From Puteibacter caeruleilacunae (lineage in GTDB: Bacteria; Bacteroidota; Bacteroidia; Bacteroidales; Prolixibacteraceae): a stretch of DNA of 64,000 nucleotides. A program made the position numbers and the translations under genes. Where the stretch lies: assembly GCA_005217565.1 (NCBI GenBank), contig SJCO01000012.1, positions 216,183 to 280,182 on the forward strand, written 5' to 3'. This document shows positions 19,185-28,242 of the stretch, one piece after another. The notes below the pieces were generated by a model. It searched no databases, was not told the DNA's origin, and worked only from the letters and a program-made list of their open reading frames with translations. The first letter of the stretch is position 1, and every line of letters starts with the position of its first letter.

Positions 19185-20522
19185 CTATATTGAAGGAACT
19201 GAAATTCCTTTTATCTTCCTATATAAATCTAATGCATACAAATCAGTCATTCCTGAAACCATATCTACAACCGACCTTAGTCGAACATATGTCGATTCAT
19301 CAGTTGTTCTAAACTGCTCAGGAATCATCGAGATCATTCTCTTTGAATAAGTTCGCTCAGGATTCATTACTGCTGTTGCAAATTCATGCAATAAGGTTCC
19401 CAGAATCTTAAAACCTGCAACCTCAATCTGAACAACAGTTGGCGCCTCATAGATCTTCTTGAATGATACACGCTTTACCTGCTCCATCGCTTCTTCAACA
19501 GTTCCCTCCAGATAATGGAACAATGACTTCTCAAATGTGCCAGCCATTATCTTTTCCCGGTTGGTCCAAAAGATATCAACACATACATTCACCAGTTTTC
19601 CTATTACACTGGCTCTCAAGTAAGAGATCTGTTCATTTCTGTCAGTCACCACATCCAAATTATTCATGATGCTCTTTATCCAACTGGCGTCATCTTTTTC
19701 ATCGAAGAAAGCCAGATACAGCTCCTTGGTCTCTGCTGTACTCAGAATACCCAGTTTATGGGCATCTTCCACATCCATAATCTGGTAACAAATATCATCG
19801 GCTGCTTCTACCAGGTAAACCAGAGGATGACGACAGTACCGCAAAGGATCATCAGCAAGCTTAATTAATCCTAAATGAGAAGCAACTTTTTGATAAAGTT
19901 CAATCTCTGACTGGAAGAAACCATACTTCTTTCCTCCAATATGAATTGATTCAAAAGGATACTTAACGATCGAAGCTAAAGTAGAATAGGTCAAAGCATA
20001 CCCCCCTGAACGGCGACCACTAAACTGATGACTTAACAATCGGAATGCATTAGCGTTTCCCTCAAAATGACACAAATCCATCCATTCTCTATCGGTCATC
20101 TGATTCTCATACTGAGTACCTTCCCCACTGATAAAATATTCAGATATGGCATCCTCCCCTGAATGACCGAAAGGTGGATTTCCCAGGTCGTGAGCCAGAC
20201 AAGCAGCACTAATAATCGATCCCATTTCACTAGCCGGACTGTGCATTTCTATCTCATCATTATCAATCAGTCGTTGCGCAATCATATTCCCCAATGAACG
20301 ACCGACACTGGCTACCTCAAGGCTATGGGTTAAACGGTTATGAACAAAGACACTTCCAGGCAATGGAAATACCTGTGTCTTATCTTGTAATCTTCTAAAT
20401 GGTGAAGAAAATATCAAACGATCATAATCACGTTGAAACTGCGAACGTGCTTCCTGATGATCACTATATGTTTTTCCTTCCTGTCCTAACCTGGTGGCTG
20501 ATATTAGTTGTGTCCATTTCAT
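19185..20522 (-). CDS. dgt: dGTP triphosphohydrolase (HD domain)
   Basis: 445 residues. The HD-domain metal ligands are visible: HNRLTHSLEV (His66), then AHDLGNPPFGHSGE with His111-Asp112 and His120. RRLQDKTQVFPLP before it is typical of dNTPase family members. It hydrolyses dGTP to deoxyguanosine and triphosphate, tuning dNTP pools in the cytoplasm. It follows the YgjP-like gene by 36 bases and is probably co-transcribed with it. Confidence 0.93.
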   Translation of the reverse strand: MKWTQLISATRLGQEGKTYSDHQEARSQFQRDYDRLIFSSPFRRLQDKTQVFPLPGSVFVHNRLTHSLEVASVGRSLGNMIAQRLIDNDEIEMHSPASEMGSIISAACLAHDLGNPPFGHSGEDAISEYFISGEGTQYENQMTDREWMDLCHFEGNANAFRLLSHQFSGRRSGGYALTYSTLASIVKYPFESIHIGGKKYGFFQSEIELYQKVASHLGLIKLADDPLRYCRHPLVYLVEAADDICYQIMDVEDAHKLGILSTAETKELYLAFFDEKDDASWIKSIMNNLDVVTDRNEQISYLRASVIGKLVNVCVDIFWTNREKIMAGTFEKSLFHYLEGTVEEAMEQVKRVSFKKIYEAPTVVQIEVAGFKILGTLLHEFATAVMNPERTYSKRMISMIPEQFRTTDESTYVRLRSVVDMVSGMTDLYALDLYRKIKGISVPSI

Positions 20523-20558
20523 CTATTCTAATTTTTAGCTTTCTGAATATTCAAAAAG

Positions 20559-21275
20559 TTATTCTAAGAAATCTACCCTATACTTCTTCATCTCCGCATC
20601 AATTATACTCGCATCACCATAAATTCGATGAAGTATATCCCAAAATCTCTTACTGTGATTCAACTCTTTGGTATGGGCTAATTCATGCAAGATAATATAA
20701 TCAATCAACTCATCGGGTAAACGCATCAAATGAATATTCAGATTTATGTTTCGCGCAGCAGAGCAACTCCCCCACTTCGTCTTAAGGTTTTTAACAAATA
20801 CACGGTTATAAGTAAAATTGTGTTTTTTCGCCAACTCTTCAACACGATAAGGTAAGTAGAACTTCGCCTCCATTCTCAGCAATTCAATCACATTCTTGCG
20901 AATAAATCCCTGCACCCACTCATGCTCATAACCTAAATCAGGAGGGTATACCACTACCAGATTCTGTCCTTCAAGGCCTGACTTACACTTCCCTCGTTCA
21001 ACACCTTTTCGCAAGACCAGAGTATACTCCCGAATCTTAAGTTCATCATCAGGGGTAAAAACATAAGTTCTCTTCTTGATCTTCTGCTGATGGTTAATAA
21101 TCCACTCTGACTTTGCCTGTACAAATTTTATTGCCTCCTCATAAGGGCAACAAGTCGGCATTGAAACATTTACCTTTCCCTCACTACTAAGTGATATGCG
21201 CAAATTGACCGCATTCCTGCGCTTTTGCAAAGTTACTTCCCCTATCTCCTCAAGACGTATTGTTTGTTTGGCCAC
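20559..21275 (-). CDS. YgjP-type zinc metallopeptidase (DUF45, SprT-like fold)
   Basis: 238 residues. It starts with GTG at 21275: the frame is closed just upstream and no ATG fits the N-terminus. The C-terminal third contains TKWGSCSAARNINLN and the zinc motif IILHELAHTKELNHSKRFW, with HExxH plus a third His, the arrangement of the YgjP/DUF45 family. The N-terminal part is a beta-rich domain common to the family. The physiological substrate is unknown. It forms a two-gene unit with dgt. Confidence 0.85.
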   Translation of the reverse strand: MAKQTIRLEEIGEVTLQKRRNAVNLRISLSSEGKVNVSMPTCCPYEEAIKFVQAKSEWIINHQQKIKKRTYVFTPDDELKIREYTLVLRKGVERGKCKSGLEGQNLVVVYPPDLGYEHEWVQGFIRKNVIELLRMEAKFYLPYRVEELAKKHNFTYNRVFVKNLKTKWGSCSAARNINLNIHLMRLPDELIDYIILHELAHTKELNHSKRFWDILHRIYGDASIIDAEMKKYRVDFLE

Positions 21276-21466
21276 GCTATAATCGTTTTATACTATCTGC
21301 TTATAAATTACATTCTTTCATCAAAATTGCGACAAAAAATCCATTAAACATAGCCTTTTATCCAAACATTATTTCACCTAATACGTTTTATTAATAACGT
21401 TAAGAGTGACAGAAAAGAGCCAACCCTTGACAAAACGACATTATTAATTAACTAAAATGACTCGCT

Positions 21467-22171
21467 ATGACAACAAGTAACAAAATTGAAGTATTTGGTA
21501 CATTAGCCAAAGAGGAAACCCTATTTGCAATTAAAGATAAGATCGTCCCCGGGTCATTGGTTTTTGAAGCAATTGAACCATTTCCAGGATATTATCATGA
21601 AGTACCTGACGAGTCAATGCCTGTATACGTATATTTAGTAATGGCAGAAAACTATACGTGGGAAGACATTGCCCGTGCTACTCAGATTATTAAAAAGGAG
21701 AACCAAATTGACTTTGAGGCAGCTAAAGCTTATATAAAGATTGCAACAGATACATACGGTGGCATTCGTTTAAGACACCTTAAAAACTATGATCAGATTC
21801 AACTCATCCAGGAAGGTTTTGCTGAACAAGGAATTGAAATGATGCATGCAAGACCTCGGAATGCTAAAGATAAAAGCATTATTAAGTTGATTAAAGCATT
21901 TCATCTTCAAGAGATTGAACAAGGTGTTTATTTCGACGACAGCGAAGCATTCCATGGCTATTTCGAAATTCCTGGAAAACTTGACTGGGATGATTTCTCT
22001 GAAATCACGCGTAATGTAAAATATAATTGGGAGAAAAGTAAGTTTGATGCTGCACTTGGCACTATTTATGTAGAATCCCGACTAAGAGACATTGTACGTA
22101 TTTACTCTCCAAAAATTGATGAGACTTACCTATTGGAATGTAGGAAAAAGTTTTTGGAGCGTATTAAATAA
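21467..22171 (+). CDS. Unrecognised protein with internal twofold repeat
   Basis: 234 residues, soluble, no signal peptide. I do not recognise a family. Two halves align: PFPGYYHEVP ... YTWEDIARATQIIKK ... FEAAKAYIKIA ... RLRHLKNYDQIQLIQEGF (about 38-120), and AFHGYFEIP ... LDWDDFSEITRNVKY ... FDAALGTIYV ... RLRDIVRIYSPKIDETYLLECRKKF (about 158-230). Shared positions include Gly-Tyr, Trp-acid-Asp and Phe-acid-Ala-Ala. The pattern suggests a duplicated alpha/beta domain. The gene is transcribed alone, divergently from the YgjP gene, and ends at its own terminator. Confidence 0.7.
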   Translation: MTTSNKIEVFGTLAKEETLFAIKDKIVPGSLVFEAIEPFPGYYHEVPDESMPVYVYLVMAENYTWEDIARATQIIKKENQIDFEAAKAYIKIATDTYGGIRLRHLKNYDQIQLIQEGFAEQGIEMMHARPRNAKDKSIIKLIKAFHLQEIEQGVYFDDSEAFHGYFEIPGKLDWDDFSEITRNVKYNWEKSKFDAALGTIYVESRLRDIVRIYSPKIDETYLLECRKKFLERIK

Positions 22172-22200
22172 TGATTCTAATTTGATTAACAATGATGCAG

Positions 22201-22226
22201 GGGAAGCCGAATGGTTTCCCTTTTTT
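22201..22226 (+). terminator. Terminator after the internal-repeat protein gene
   Basis: GGGAAGCC (22201-22208), loop GAAT, GGTTTCCC (22213-22220), then six T. Confidence 0.82.
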
Positions 22227-22262
22227 CATGCATCGGTATTACAACACTCGAGTACTTAAAAC

Positions 22263-22297
22263 AAAAAAAGCGCCCACAGTGGAAGCCTGCGAACGCT
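22263..22297 (-). terminator. Terminator of the tRNA-Ala gene
   Basis: On the minus strand AGCGTTCGCA (22297-22288) pairs, partly through G-U, with TGTGGGCGCT (22278-22269), followed by seven T. Confidence 0.7.
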
Positions 22298-22307
22298 AAA
22301 TTCTTAA

Positions 22308-22384
22308 TGGTGGAGAATACCAGAGTCGAACTGGTGACCTCTTGACTGCCAGTCAAGCGCTCTAGCCAACTGAGCTAATCCCCC
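22308..22384 (-). tRNA. tRNA-Ala (anticodon GGC)
   Basis: 77 bases with CCA encoded. Acceptor GGGGGAT pairs with ATTCTCC (two G-U pairs); the D arm has TAGCTCAGTTGGCTAGAGC; the anticodon stem CTTGA/TCAAG encloses CTGGCAG, giving anticodon GGC for codon GCC; the T loop is TTCGACT. It stands alone on the minus strand, with its own terminator. Confidence 0.95.
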
Positions 22385-22841
22385 ATCAGCGAAGTGCAAA
22401 TTTAGAACTTTTTTTGAAACTACAAATTCTAACTCTCTTTAAAGATAATAAAACTACTTAATAGGTATCCACTCCACTTCCGGATCAAAAAGACAAAATG
22501 ATTTAATGACACAACCAACACATCTTACATCAAGACGAACGCCTATTATTATATATCAATTTTGGTCTTCGTCTAATCAAACTCAGCCCATTCAATATCC
22601 TCGTAAAAGTCAAAAACTATGGTTTCAAATAAACCAAACAACCTCCATATTGTGCTATCCAAAGTGACGCAACTCCACCATCAAGTGACTCTAGAATTCC
22701 TAATTTTACTGCCAATCCCCTACAAATCACCCCATGACTTGTTTCAAAAAAGGACAAAAAAGACTTGGTTTTGTGGATTATTTTTTATCTTTAAGCCCTC
22801 ATTGTAGGAAGTAATTTCAACTGAATAAAGAATAATTTATA
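22385..22841. other. 457-base stretch between tRNA-Ala and tonB
   Basis: Promoter side of tRNA-Ala (minus) on the left and of tonB (plus) on the right. A 62-codon open frame at 22619-22807 has no recognisable composition and is not called. Apart from the tonB promoter candidate I see no repeat or RNA gene. Confidence 0.5.
22765..22793 (+). promoter_or_regulatory. Candidate tonB promoter
   Basis: TTG at 22765-22767 and TATCTTTA at 22786-22793 (seven of eight with TAnnTTTG), 18 bases apart. The gene starts 48 bases after the box. Confidence 0.35.
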
Positions 22842-23531
22842 ATGGAAGTTAAAAAGTCGCCAAAAGCTGATCTGGAGAACAAAAGAAATATTTTTGTTCA
22901 ACTCGGATTGGTGGTAACGCTTGGAATCGTCCTAATTGCCTTTAACTGGAACAACAGTGTACAAGAGGCAAGTTCTTTAGGACAGGTTCAAGAGCAGGAA
23001 GTAGAGGACGAGATTATTCCAATTACTCGTCAGGAAGAGGTTAAACCACCTCCACCACCTCCACCACCAAAAACTTTCGACGTTCTGAATATCGTTGACG
23101 ATGATACAGAAATCGAAGAAGAACTTGAGATTGAGGATACAGAGATCGATGATGAGACTGCAATTGACGTTGCTCCTGTTCTTACAGAAGAAGAAGAGGA
23201 AGACGATGCAGATGCTCCTGTATTCGTGGTTGTAGAGGACATGCCAGAATTCCCTGGAGGAGATTTGGCACTTAGAAAGTACATTGCAACTTCAATCAAG
23301 TACCCTGTAATTGCACAGGAGAATGGTATCCAAGGAAAAGTTTACGTAACCTTCGTTGTTAACAAACAAGGTCGTGTTGAGAATGCAAGAATTGCAAGGG
23401 GTGTTGACCCATCTCTAGACAAGGAAGCACTTCGCGTGGTAAACGGTCTACCTGCATGGAAACCAGGAAAACAAAGGGGAAAACCAGTAAAAGTATCATT
23501 TACTGTACCTATCAACTTTGTACTTCAGTAG
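22842..23531 (+). CDS. TonB family energy transducer
   Basis: 229 residues. A single N-terminal membrane helix (about 20-37) is followed by a Pro-rich stretch with eight consecutive Pro (about 67-75), an extremely acidic linker (about 84-128) and a TonB C-terminal domain (about 140-229: EFPGGDLALRKYIA, IKYPVIAQENGIQGKVYVTFVV, then LPAWKPGKQRGKPV). It carries proton-motive-force energy from ExbB/ExbD to outer-membrane TonB-dependent transporters. It is monocistronic with a strong terminator; no exbBD or transporter gene is adjacent. The linker is unusually acidic for a TonB, which more often has Lys-Pro repeats. Confidence 0.9.
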   Translation: MEVKKSPKADLENKRNIFVQLGLVVTLGIVLIAFNWNNSVQEASSLGQVQEQEVEDEIIPITRQEEVKPPPPPPPPKTFDVLNIVDDDTEIEEELEIEDTEIDDETAIDVAPVLTEEEEEDDADAPVFVVVEDMPEFPGGDLALRKYIATSIKYPVIAQENGIQGKVYVTFVVNKQGRVENARIARGVDPSLDKEALRVVNGLPAWKPGKQRGKPVKVSFTVPINFVLQ

Positions 23532-23557
23532 TAGAGAAGTTTTTACAACATAAAAAT

Positions 23558-23590
23558 CCTGGTTCCGTTATTCGGGGCCAGGTTTTTTTT
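23558..23590 (+). terminator. Terminator after tonB
   Basis: CCTGG (23558-23562) with inner CCG pairs with CGG and CCAGG (23578-23582), then eight T. The hflX start lies only ten bases after. Confidence 0.85.
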
Positions 23591-23600
23591 ATTGGGATAT

Positions 23601-24821
23601 ATGACAAGACCTGAAAATTTTGAGATTAAAGAGTATCAGGAAACCGCAATTCTGGTAGGCCTGATCAATAAAGAACAAAACGAAACTCTTGCTAAAGAGT
23701 ATCTTGATGAATTGGAATTCCTGGCTGACACTGCTGGAGCCATCGTCCAAAAACATTTCCTTCAAAAGCTTGAAATCCCCAATCCCGCAACTTTCGTAGG
23801 AAAAGGAAAACTGGAAGAGATCATCAAGCATGTTAAGATACACGAAACAGACACAGTCATCTTTGATGATGAACTTACCCCAACACAACTACGAAATATT
23901 GAAAGAGAATTAAAATGTAAGGTTCTCGACCGAACCAACTTAATTCTAGACATCTTTGCCAAACGAGCACAGACAGCTCATGCAAAGACTCAGGTTGAAT
24001 TGGCTCAATTACAATATATGCTACCTCGACTAACACGCATGTGGACTCACCTTGAACGTCAGCGTGGAGGTATTGGTATGCGTGGTCCTGGAGAGACCCA
24101 GATAGAAACAGACCGAAGGATTATTCTTGACAAGATCTCCAGATTAAAGGATCACCTGAAAAAGATTGACAAGCAGAAGGCAACTCAACGTAAAAACAGG
24201 GGAAAAATGGTACGTGCTGCCCTTGTGGGTTATACCAATGTTGGAAAATCAACATTGATGAACCTACTAAGTAAATCCGAAGTTTTTGCAGAAAATAAAC
24301 TGTTTGCAACCCTTGACACAACAGTGAGAAAGGTTGTTGTTCATAACATTCCTTTTCTACTAGCCGATACAGTAGGTTTCATTAGAAAACTACCTCACGG
24401 ATTGGTGGAATCATTCAAGTCGACATTGGATGAGGTACGTGAAGCAGATATCTTGGTTCATGTAGTTGATATATCTCACCCAGGATTTGAGGAGCAGATA
24501 AACATAGTTACTCAAACTCTAGAGGAAATAGATGCATCAGATAAACCAACCTTATTCCTATTCAACAAAATAGATGCATTCAGTTATGTTGAAAAAGAGG
24601 ATGATGATCTAACACCTGTTACCAAGGAAAATTACAGTCTTGATGATTGGAAGAAAAGCTGGATGGCTAAGAGTAAGTCTCCAAGCATTTTTATCTCGGC
24701 AAAACAAAAGACGAATGTTGAAACACTAAAAAATCGTCTTTATCATGAGGTAAAGAAAATCCATGTGACTCGCTTCCCTTACAACGACTTCTTATACGAT
24801 ATTCCGTTAGACGAAGAATAA
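23601..24821 (+). CDS. hflX: GTPase HflX
   Basis: 406 residues from the ATG at 23601; a TTG nine bases upstream in frame is less likely because it abuts the T-run of the tonB terminator. The N-terminal HflX domain includes TFVGKGKLEEI and the signature QTAHAKTQVELAQLQY. The linker RGGIGMRGPGETQIETDRR is followed by a GTPase domain with P-loop GYTNVGKST, DTVGFIRKLPH and NKID. HflX binds the large ribosomal subunit and splits stalled or hibernating ribosomes, often under heat stress. Flanked by terminators on both sides, it must have a promoter inside or just at the end of tonB. Confidence 0.95.
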   Translation: MTRPENFEIKEYQETAILVGLINKEQNETLAKEYLDELEFLADTAGAIVQKHFLQKLEIPNPATFVGKGKLEEIIKHVKIHETDTVIFDDELTPTQLRNIERELKCKVLDRTNLILDIFAKRAQTAHAKTQVELAQLQYMLPRLTRMWTHLERQRGGIGMRGPGETQIETDRRIILDKISRLKDHLKKIDKQKATQRKNRGKMVRAALVGYTNVGKSTLMNLLSKSEVFAENKLFATLDTTVRKVVVHNIPFLLADTVGFIRKLPHGLVESFKSTLDEVREADILVHVVDISHPGFEEQINIVTQTLEEIDASDKPTLFLFNKIDAFSYVEKEDDDLTPVTKENYSLDDWKKSWMAKSKSPSIFISAKQKTNVETLKNRLYHEVKKIHVTRFPYNDFLYDIPLDEE

Positions 24822-24826
24822 AAGAC

Positions 24827-24856
24827 AAGGCTATTTCCGATGAAATAGCCTTTTTT
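24827..24856 (+). terminator. Terminator after hflX
   Basis: AAGGCTATTTC (24827-24837), loop CGAT, GAAATAGCCTT (24842-24852), then T-run. Confidence 0.88.
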
Positions 24857-24865
24857 AATGATATA

Positions 24866-24899
24866 AAAAAGGAGCATCCTATAAAAGGTGCTCCTTTTT
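24866..24899 (-). terminator. Terminator after asd
   Basis: AAAAAGGAGCA (24866-24876) pairs with TGCTCCTTTTT (24889-24899). Inner CCT/AGG extends the stem with one bulged base. The A-run at the left is the T-run of the minus-strand transcript. Confidence 0.82.
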
Positions 24900-24921
24900 C
24901 ATATATATATCTTCGTATGAA

Positions 24922-25932
24922 TTACTTTGCAATTCCTTCTTTTACAAGATACTCTGCGATTTGAACTGCATTCAATGCTGCACCTTTCTTAATCTGGTCA
25001 GATACAGTCCAGAAAGTCAAACCATTCTCGCTTGATAAGTCCTCACGAACACGTCCAACATATACAGGATCTTCACCAGCTTTAAATAAAGGCATTGGGT
25101 AAATCTTGTTTTCAAGATCATCTTCCAATACAACTCCGTCAGCTTTTTCAAATGCTGCACGAGCATCTGCTACAGAAACAGGCTCTTCAGTCTCTACCCA
25201 GATAGCCTCAGAGTGAGCACGCATTACTGGAACACGAACAGCAGTTGCACTAACTTTTACGTCAGAGTGCATAATCTTCTGAGTTTCGTGGAACATTTTC
25301 ATTTCCTCTTTTGTGTAACCATTTTCCTGAGCTACATCAATATGAGGAATCAAGTTCAATGCTAACTGGTAAGCGAATTTCTCAATATCAAGTTCTTCGT
25401 TATTAGCAAGCTGCTTGATTTGATTCTCCAACTCAGCCATTCCTGTTGCACCTGCACCAGAGGCAGACTGATAAGTTGAAATATGAACTTTCTTAATATG
25501 TGACAACTCCTCGATTGGCTTCAATGCAACAACCATCTGAATAGTAGTACAGTTAGGGTTAGCAATGATATTACGTGGAGTATTCTTACAATCTTCAGCG
25601 TTCACTTCAGGAACAACCAATGGTACGTCCTCATCCATGCGGAAAGCACTTGAGTTATCAACCATGATTGTACCGTGTTTAGTGATTGTTGATGCAAATT
25701 TTTTCGATGTTCCGGCACCAGCAGACGTCAATGCAATATCGATGTCGCTAAAATCTGATTCTTCAGTAATTTCCTGTACTTTAATCTTTTTACCCTTGAA
25801 CTCATATTCGGTTCCTGCACTACGCGACGATCCAAATAAGACCAATTCATCGAGAGGGAAGTTCCTCTCAGCTAGCACACGTAGAAACTCCTGTCCTACT
25901 GCACCACTTGCACCAACAATTGCTACTTTCAT
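24922..25932 (-). CDS. asd: Aspartate-semialdehyde dehydrogenase
   Basis: 336 residues. Rossmann NADP loop GASGAVGQE (7-15); catalytic Cys128 in NPNCTTIQ; substrate-binding His in [10 protein letters not shown]. It reduces beta-aspartyl phosphate to aspartate semialdehyde, the branch point to lysine/diaminopimelate, threonine and methionine. It stands alone on the minus strand with its own promoter candidate and terminator. Confidence 0.95.
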   Translation of the reverse strand: MKVAIVGASGAVGQEFLRVLAERNFPLDELVLFGSSRSAGTEYEFKGKKIKVQEITEESDFSDIDIALTSAGAGTSKKFASTITKHGTIMVDNSSAFRMDEDVPLVVPEVNAEDCKNTPRNIIANPNCTTIQMVVALKPIEELSHIKKVHISTYQSASGAGATGMAELENQIKQLANNEELDIEKFAYQLALNLIPHIDVAQENGYTKEEMKMFHETQKIMHSDVKVSATAVRVPVMRAHSEAIWVETEEPVSVADARAAFEKADGVVLEDDLENKIYPMPLFKAGEDPVYVGRVREDLSSENGLTFWTVSDQIKKGAALNAVQIAEYLVKEGIAK

Positions 25933-25950
25933 TTTATTTAAATTTTAATT

Positions 25951-25980
25951 CAAGAATAAAGATCCAGGGTTCATTTCAAA
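25951..25980 (-). promoter_or_regulatory. Candidate asd promoter
   Basis: On the minus strand TTTG (25980-25977), 18 bases, TATTCTTG (25958-25951), one mismatch to TAnnTTTG, 18 bases before the ATG. Confidence 0.5.
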
Positions 25981-26185
25981 CACCTTAAGCATCAGTTCCA
26001 AACATTAAACAGAACAGTTATACTTCATGCATTCCAACCTTGGACACTTTTTCTGTGTAAAACAATCTATTCGCAGATAATCTGCTAAAAAATTAATAAC
26101 TTTTACTTTTAAAATGTCTCAAGCAAGTTAAGACCTTCCTATTTTCAGGGATCAAAAATAGTCTTTTCTTTTAAATTACAATTTT

Positions 26186-27616
26186 ATGCGCCCTAAAATT
26201 TACATTTTCGCAATATTAATTAGCATTTTTTTGACAAATGTCATAAATGCACAAATTCTTTACCATCAAACCTTCCCTATTTCGAATAAAGGTTTTTGGG
26301 TAAATCAACAAAATATCCTTCAAAAAGATACCTCTAATGTCAACTGGACTCTAGATATCTCTGCCTGTAAACTTGAAGACAAGAACGACTATATTAAAAC
26401 TGTTTCCACATCTGGCGGGCGCCTCGAAGCAAACGACTGTAACGGGATTGCTATTTGGCGAACTCCATGGTTCGATATTACAGATTTCAATGCTTTAAAG
26501 GCAACCGTAATAACCAGTGAAACAGGCTCGAGTAACTCTAACACTCAAAAATACATAAAAGTTTATTACAAAACATCTCCTCACGACATTCATCCCCTAT
26601 CTGAATACTATCAAGTATCTGGCAACTGGAAAAAAGCAACAATCACAGGAAATCTTCCTCAATCTGAATCTATCCAACTACAAATTGAAATGTGTAATTA
26701 CTATGCTGGTGATAAAGTGATACTGAACGAAGTAATTCTTGAAAACGGTGATATTGATGAGCCTGAACCTCAACAACCATTGGCAAATAATAGTATTCTC
26801 ATTAACGAAATTCTCTATAATCCCTTTTCCGGAGGAGTAGAGTTTGTCGAACTTATTAACAATGGTGAGCATCCTGTTGATTTAAGTCAGCTGTATCTTG
26901 TAAAGATTAAATCAACTCAACAAGAAAAGGATCCCATAGCTATTAGTCCAACTCGTAAACTTCTTCATGAAGGTGACATTATAGCACTCACACCTGATGT
27001 TGAGATCTTAGAACTACAATATCCCAATGCATGTCCTTCTAATTTCTTTAAACCAGAAAAATTCCCACAACTAAACAACGCTGGAGCTTATCTTGCCATT
27101 CTTGATGCCAACCGCGATACAATCGACAAGGTTAGTTATACTCCATCTTCACACAATCCGCTTATTTCTGACAGCAAAGGGATATCGCTTGAAAGAAACT
27201 TATCCAACAATAAGCCTGCTTGGTTCTCATGTACTGAAGAAAATGGTTGGGCAACACCAGGATGTCCTAATTCAAATATTCCTGATTCAGACAGAGAGAT
27301 TCACTGGAAAGTATCACCTGAAGTATTTTCTCCAAACTCGGATGGATACAATGACATGGTTCAATTAAATTATGAACTTCCTCAACCAGGTTATGTGGCA
27401 ACAATTAAAGTCTTCAATAAAAATGGCTCTGAGATCACAACACTCTCCAACAATCAGCTATTAGGTACACAAGGCACAATCAGCTGGAATGGAAGCAACA
27501 AAAGAGGAGGAACAGTTGAATCGGGTATTTATATCTTTCTTATAGAATTGTATAACAACACAGGTCAAAGAAAGCAATTCAAGAAAACCTGCGTATTAAC
27601 CAGACGAACCAGTTGA
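26186..27616 (+). CDS. Secreted lamin-tail-domain protein with FlgD/gliding-type C-terminus
   Basis: 476 residues. Signal peptide about 1-23 (ends INAQ). Residues about 24-190 form a jelly-roll-like module (WRTPWFDITDFNALKATVITSE). About 203-345 is a lamin-tail-like Ig domain (ILINEILYNPFSGGVEFVEL). The end (about 375-470: VFSPNSDGYNDMVQLNYEL ... GTISWNGSNKRGGTVESGIYIF) matches FlgD-like or gliding-motility-associated C-terminal modules. It is probably exported to the surface; a type 9 secretion tail is possible but not certain, since the last residues (CVLTRRTS) do not fit the common pattern. It precedes recX by 30 bases. Confidence 0.72.
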   Translation: MRPKIYIFAILISIFLTNVINAQILYHQTFPISNKGFWVNQQNILQKDTSNVNWTLDISACKLEDKNDYIKTVSTSGGRLEANDCNGIAIWRTPWFDITDFNALKATVITSETGSSNSNTQKYIKVYYKTSPHDIHPLSEYYQVSGNWKKATITGNLPQSESIQLQIEMCNYYAGDKVILNEVILENGDIDEPEPQQPLANNSILINEILYNPFSGGVEFVELINNGEHPVDLSQLYLVKIKSTQQEKDPIAISPTRKLLHEGDIIALTPDVEILELQYPNACPSNFFKPEKFPQLNNAGAYLAILDANRDTIDKVSYTPSSHNPLISDSKGISLERNLSNNKPAWFSCTEENGWATPGCPNSNIPDSDREIHWKVSPEVFSPNSDGYNDMVQLNYELPQPGYVATIKVFNKNGSEITTLSNNQLLGTQGTISWNGSNKRGGTVESGIYIFLIELYNNTGQRKQFKKTCVLTRRTS

Positions 27617-27646
27617 AATATGTATTTTCGCACGAAACAATTACTA

Positions 27647-28102
27647 ATGACAAAAGAAGAAGCTTTAAATAAATGTGCAGCACTTTGCAGCAAAGCAGAA
27701 AAGTGCACCTTTGAAATCCTAAAAAAACTTGCTCGATGGGAACTCACCGAGCAAGAGTCGGCATGGGTTATTCTACAATTAACCAGTCAGAAGTTCATCG
27801 ACGACGAGCGTTATGCCCATTACTTTGTTCGTGATAAGTTTAGATTCAACAAATGGGGAAAAACCAAAATAGCATTTCAACTCAGACAAAAACAGATTTC
27901 ACAGGAGGTTATCTCTGCAGCACTTGAGGAGATCAATGAAGAAGAATATATTGACCTTGCCAAAGAATTAATCAGTGCCAAAATTCCCAAAACTAAAGGC
28001 AAAAATCAATGGGATATTAACTCTAAGATTATTCGTTTCATGCAGGGACGCGGCTTCGATTACAGCTTAACCATGTCATTACTTAACATGCCCGATGAAT
28101 AG
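27647..28102 (+). CDS. recX: Regulatory protein RecX
   Basis: 151 residues from the ATG at 27647; an ATG at 27620 would add nine residues (MYFRTKQLL) that do not look like the family. Helical three-repeat RecX pattern: ALNKCAALCSKAEKCTFEI, then VILQLTSQKFIDDERYAHYFVRDKF and WGKTKIAFQLRQKQI. RecX binds RecA and limits filament growth. RecA is not in this window; the gene follows the lamin-tail gene and may share its transcript. Confidence 0.85.
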   Translation: MTKEEALNKCAALCSKAEKCTFEILKKLARWELTEQESAWVILQLTSQKFIDDERYAHYFVRDKFRFNKWGKTKIAFQLRQKQISQEVISAALEEINEEEYIDLAKELISAKIPKTKGKNQWDINSKIIRFMQGRGFDYSLTMSLLNMPDE

Positions 28103-28134
28103 CATCCTACAGAACACCTTCTTATTGATCACAT

Positions 28135-28165
28135 AAAAAACCCCGACTCAACAAGTGAACCGGGG
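28135..28165 (-). terminator. Terminator of the ppk1-arsC-like transcript
   Basis: CGGGG/CCCCG arms (28141-28145 and 28161-28165) with inner TC/GA pairing. Reading the minus strand, six T follow the stem. It sits 78 bases past the stop of the arsC-like gene. Confidence 0.75.
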
Positions 28166-28242
28166 CTCATAATAGCGCATTTTCTCAACACATTGAAAAA
28201 ATATTTTTAATACTCTAAATATCGTAAAATCACACCTATGAA

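Noticed and set aside
22619..22807. Small protein gene of 62 codons before tonB
   Set aside because: Composition is random-like, no start context, and it overlaps the tonB promoter candidate.
23030..23299. Minus-strand Ser-rich frame opposite tonB
   Set aside because: It is the mirror of the acidic and Pro-rich codons (GAA/GAT, CCA/CCT) of TonB and has no own start context.
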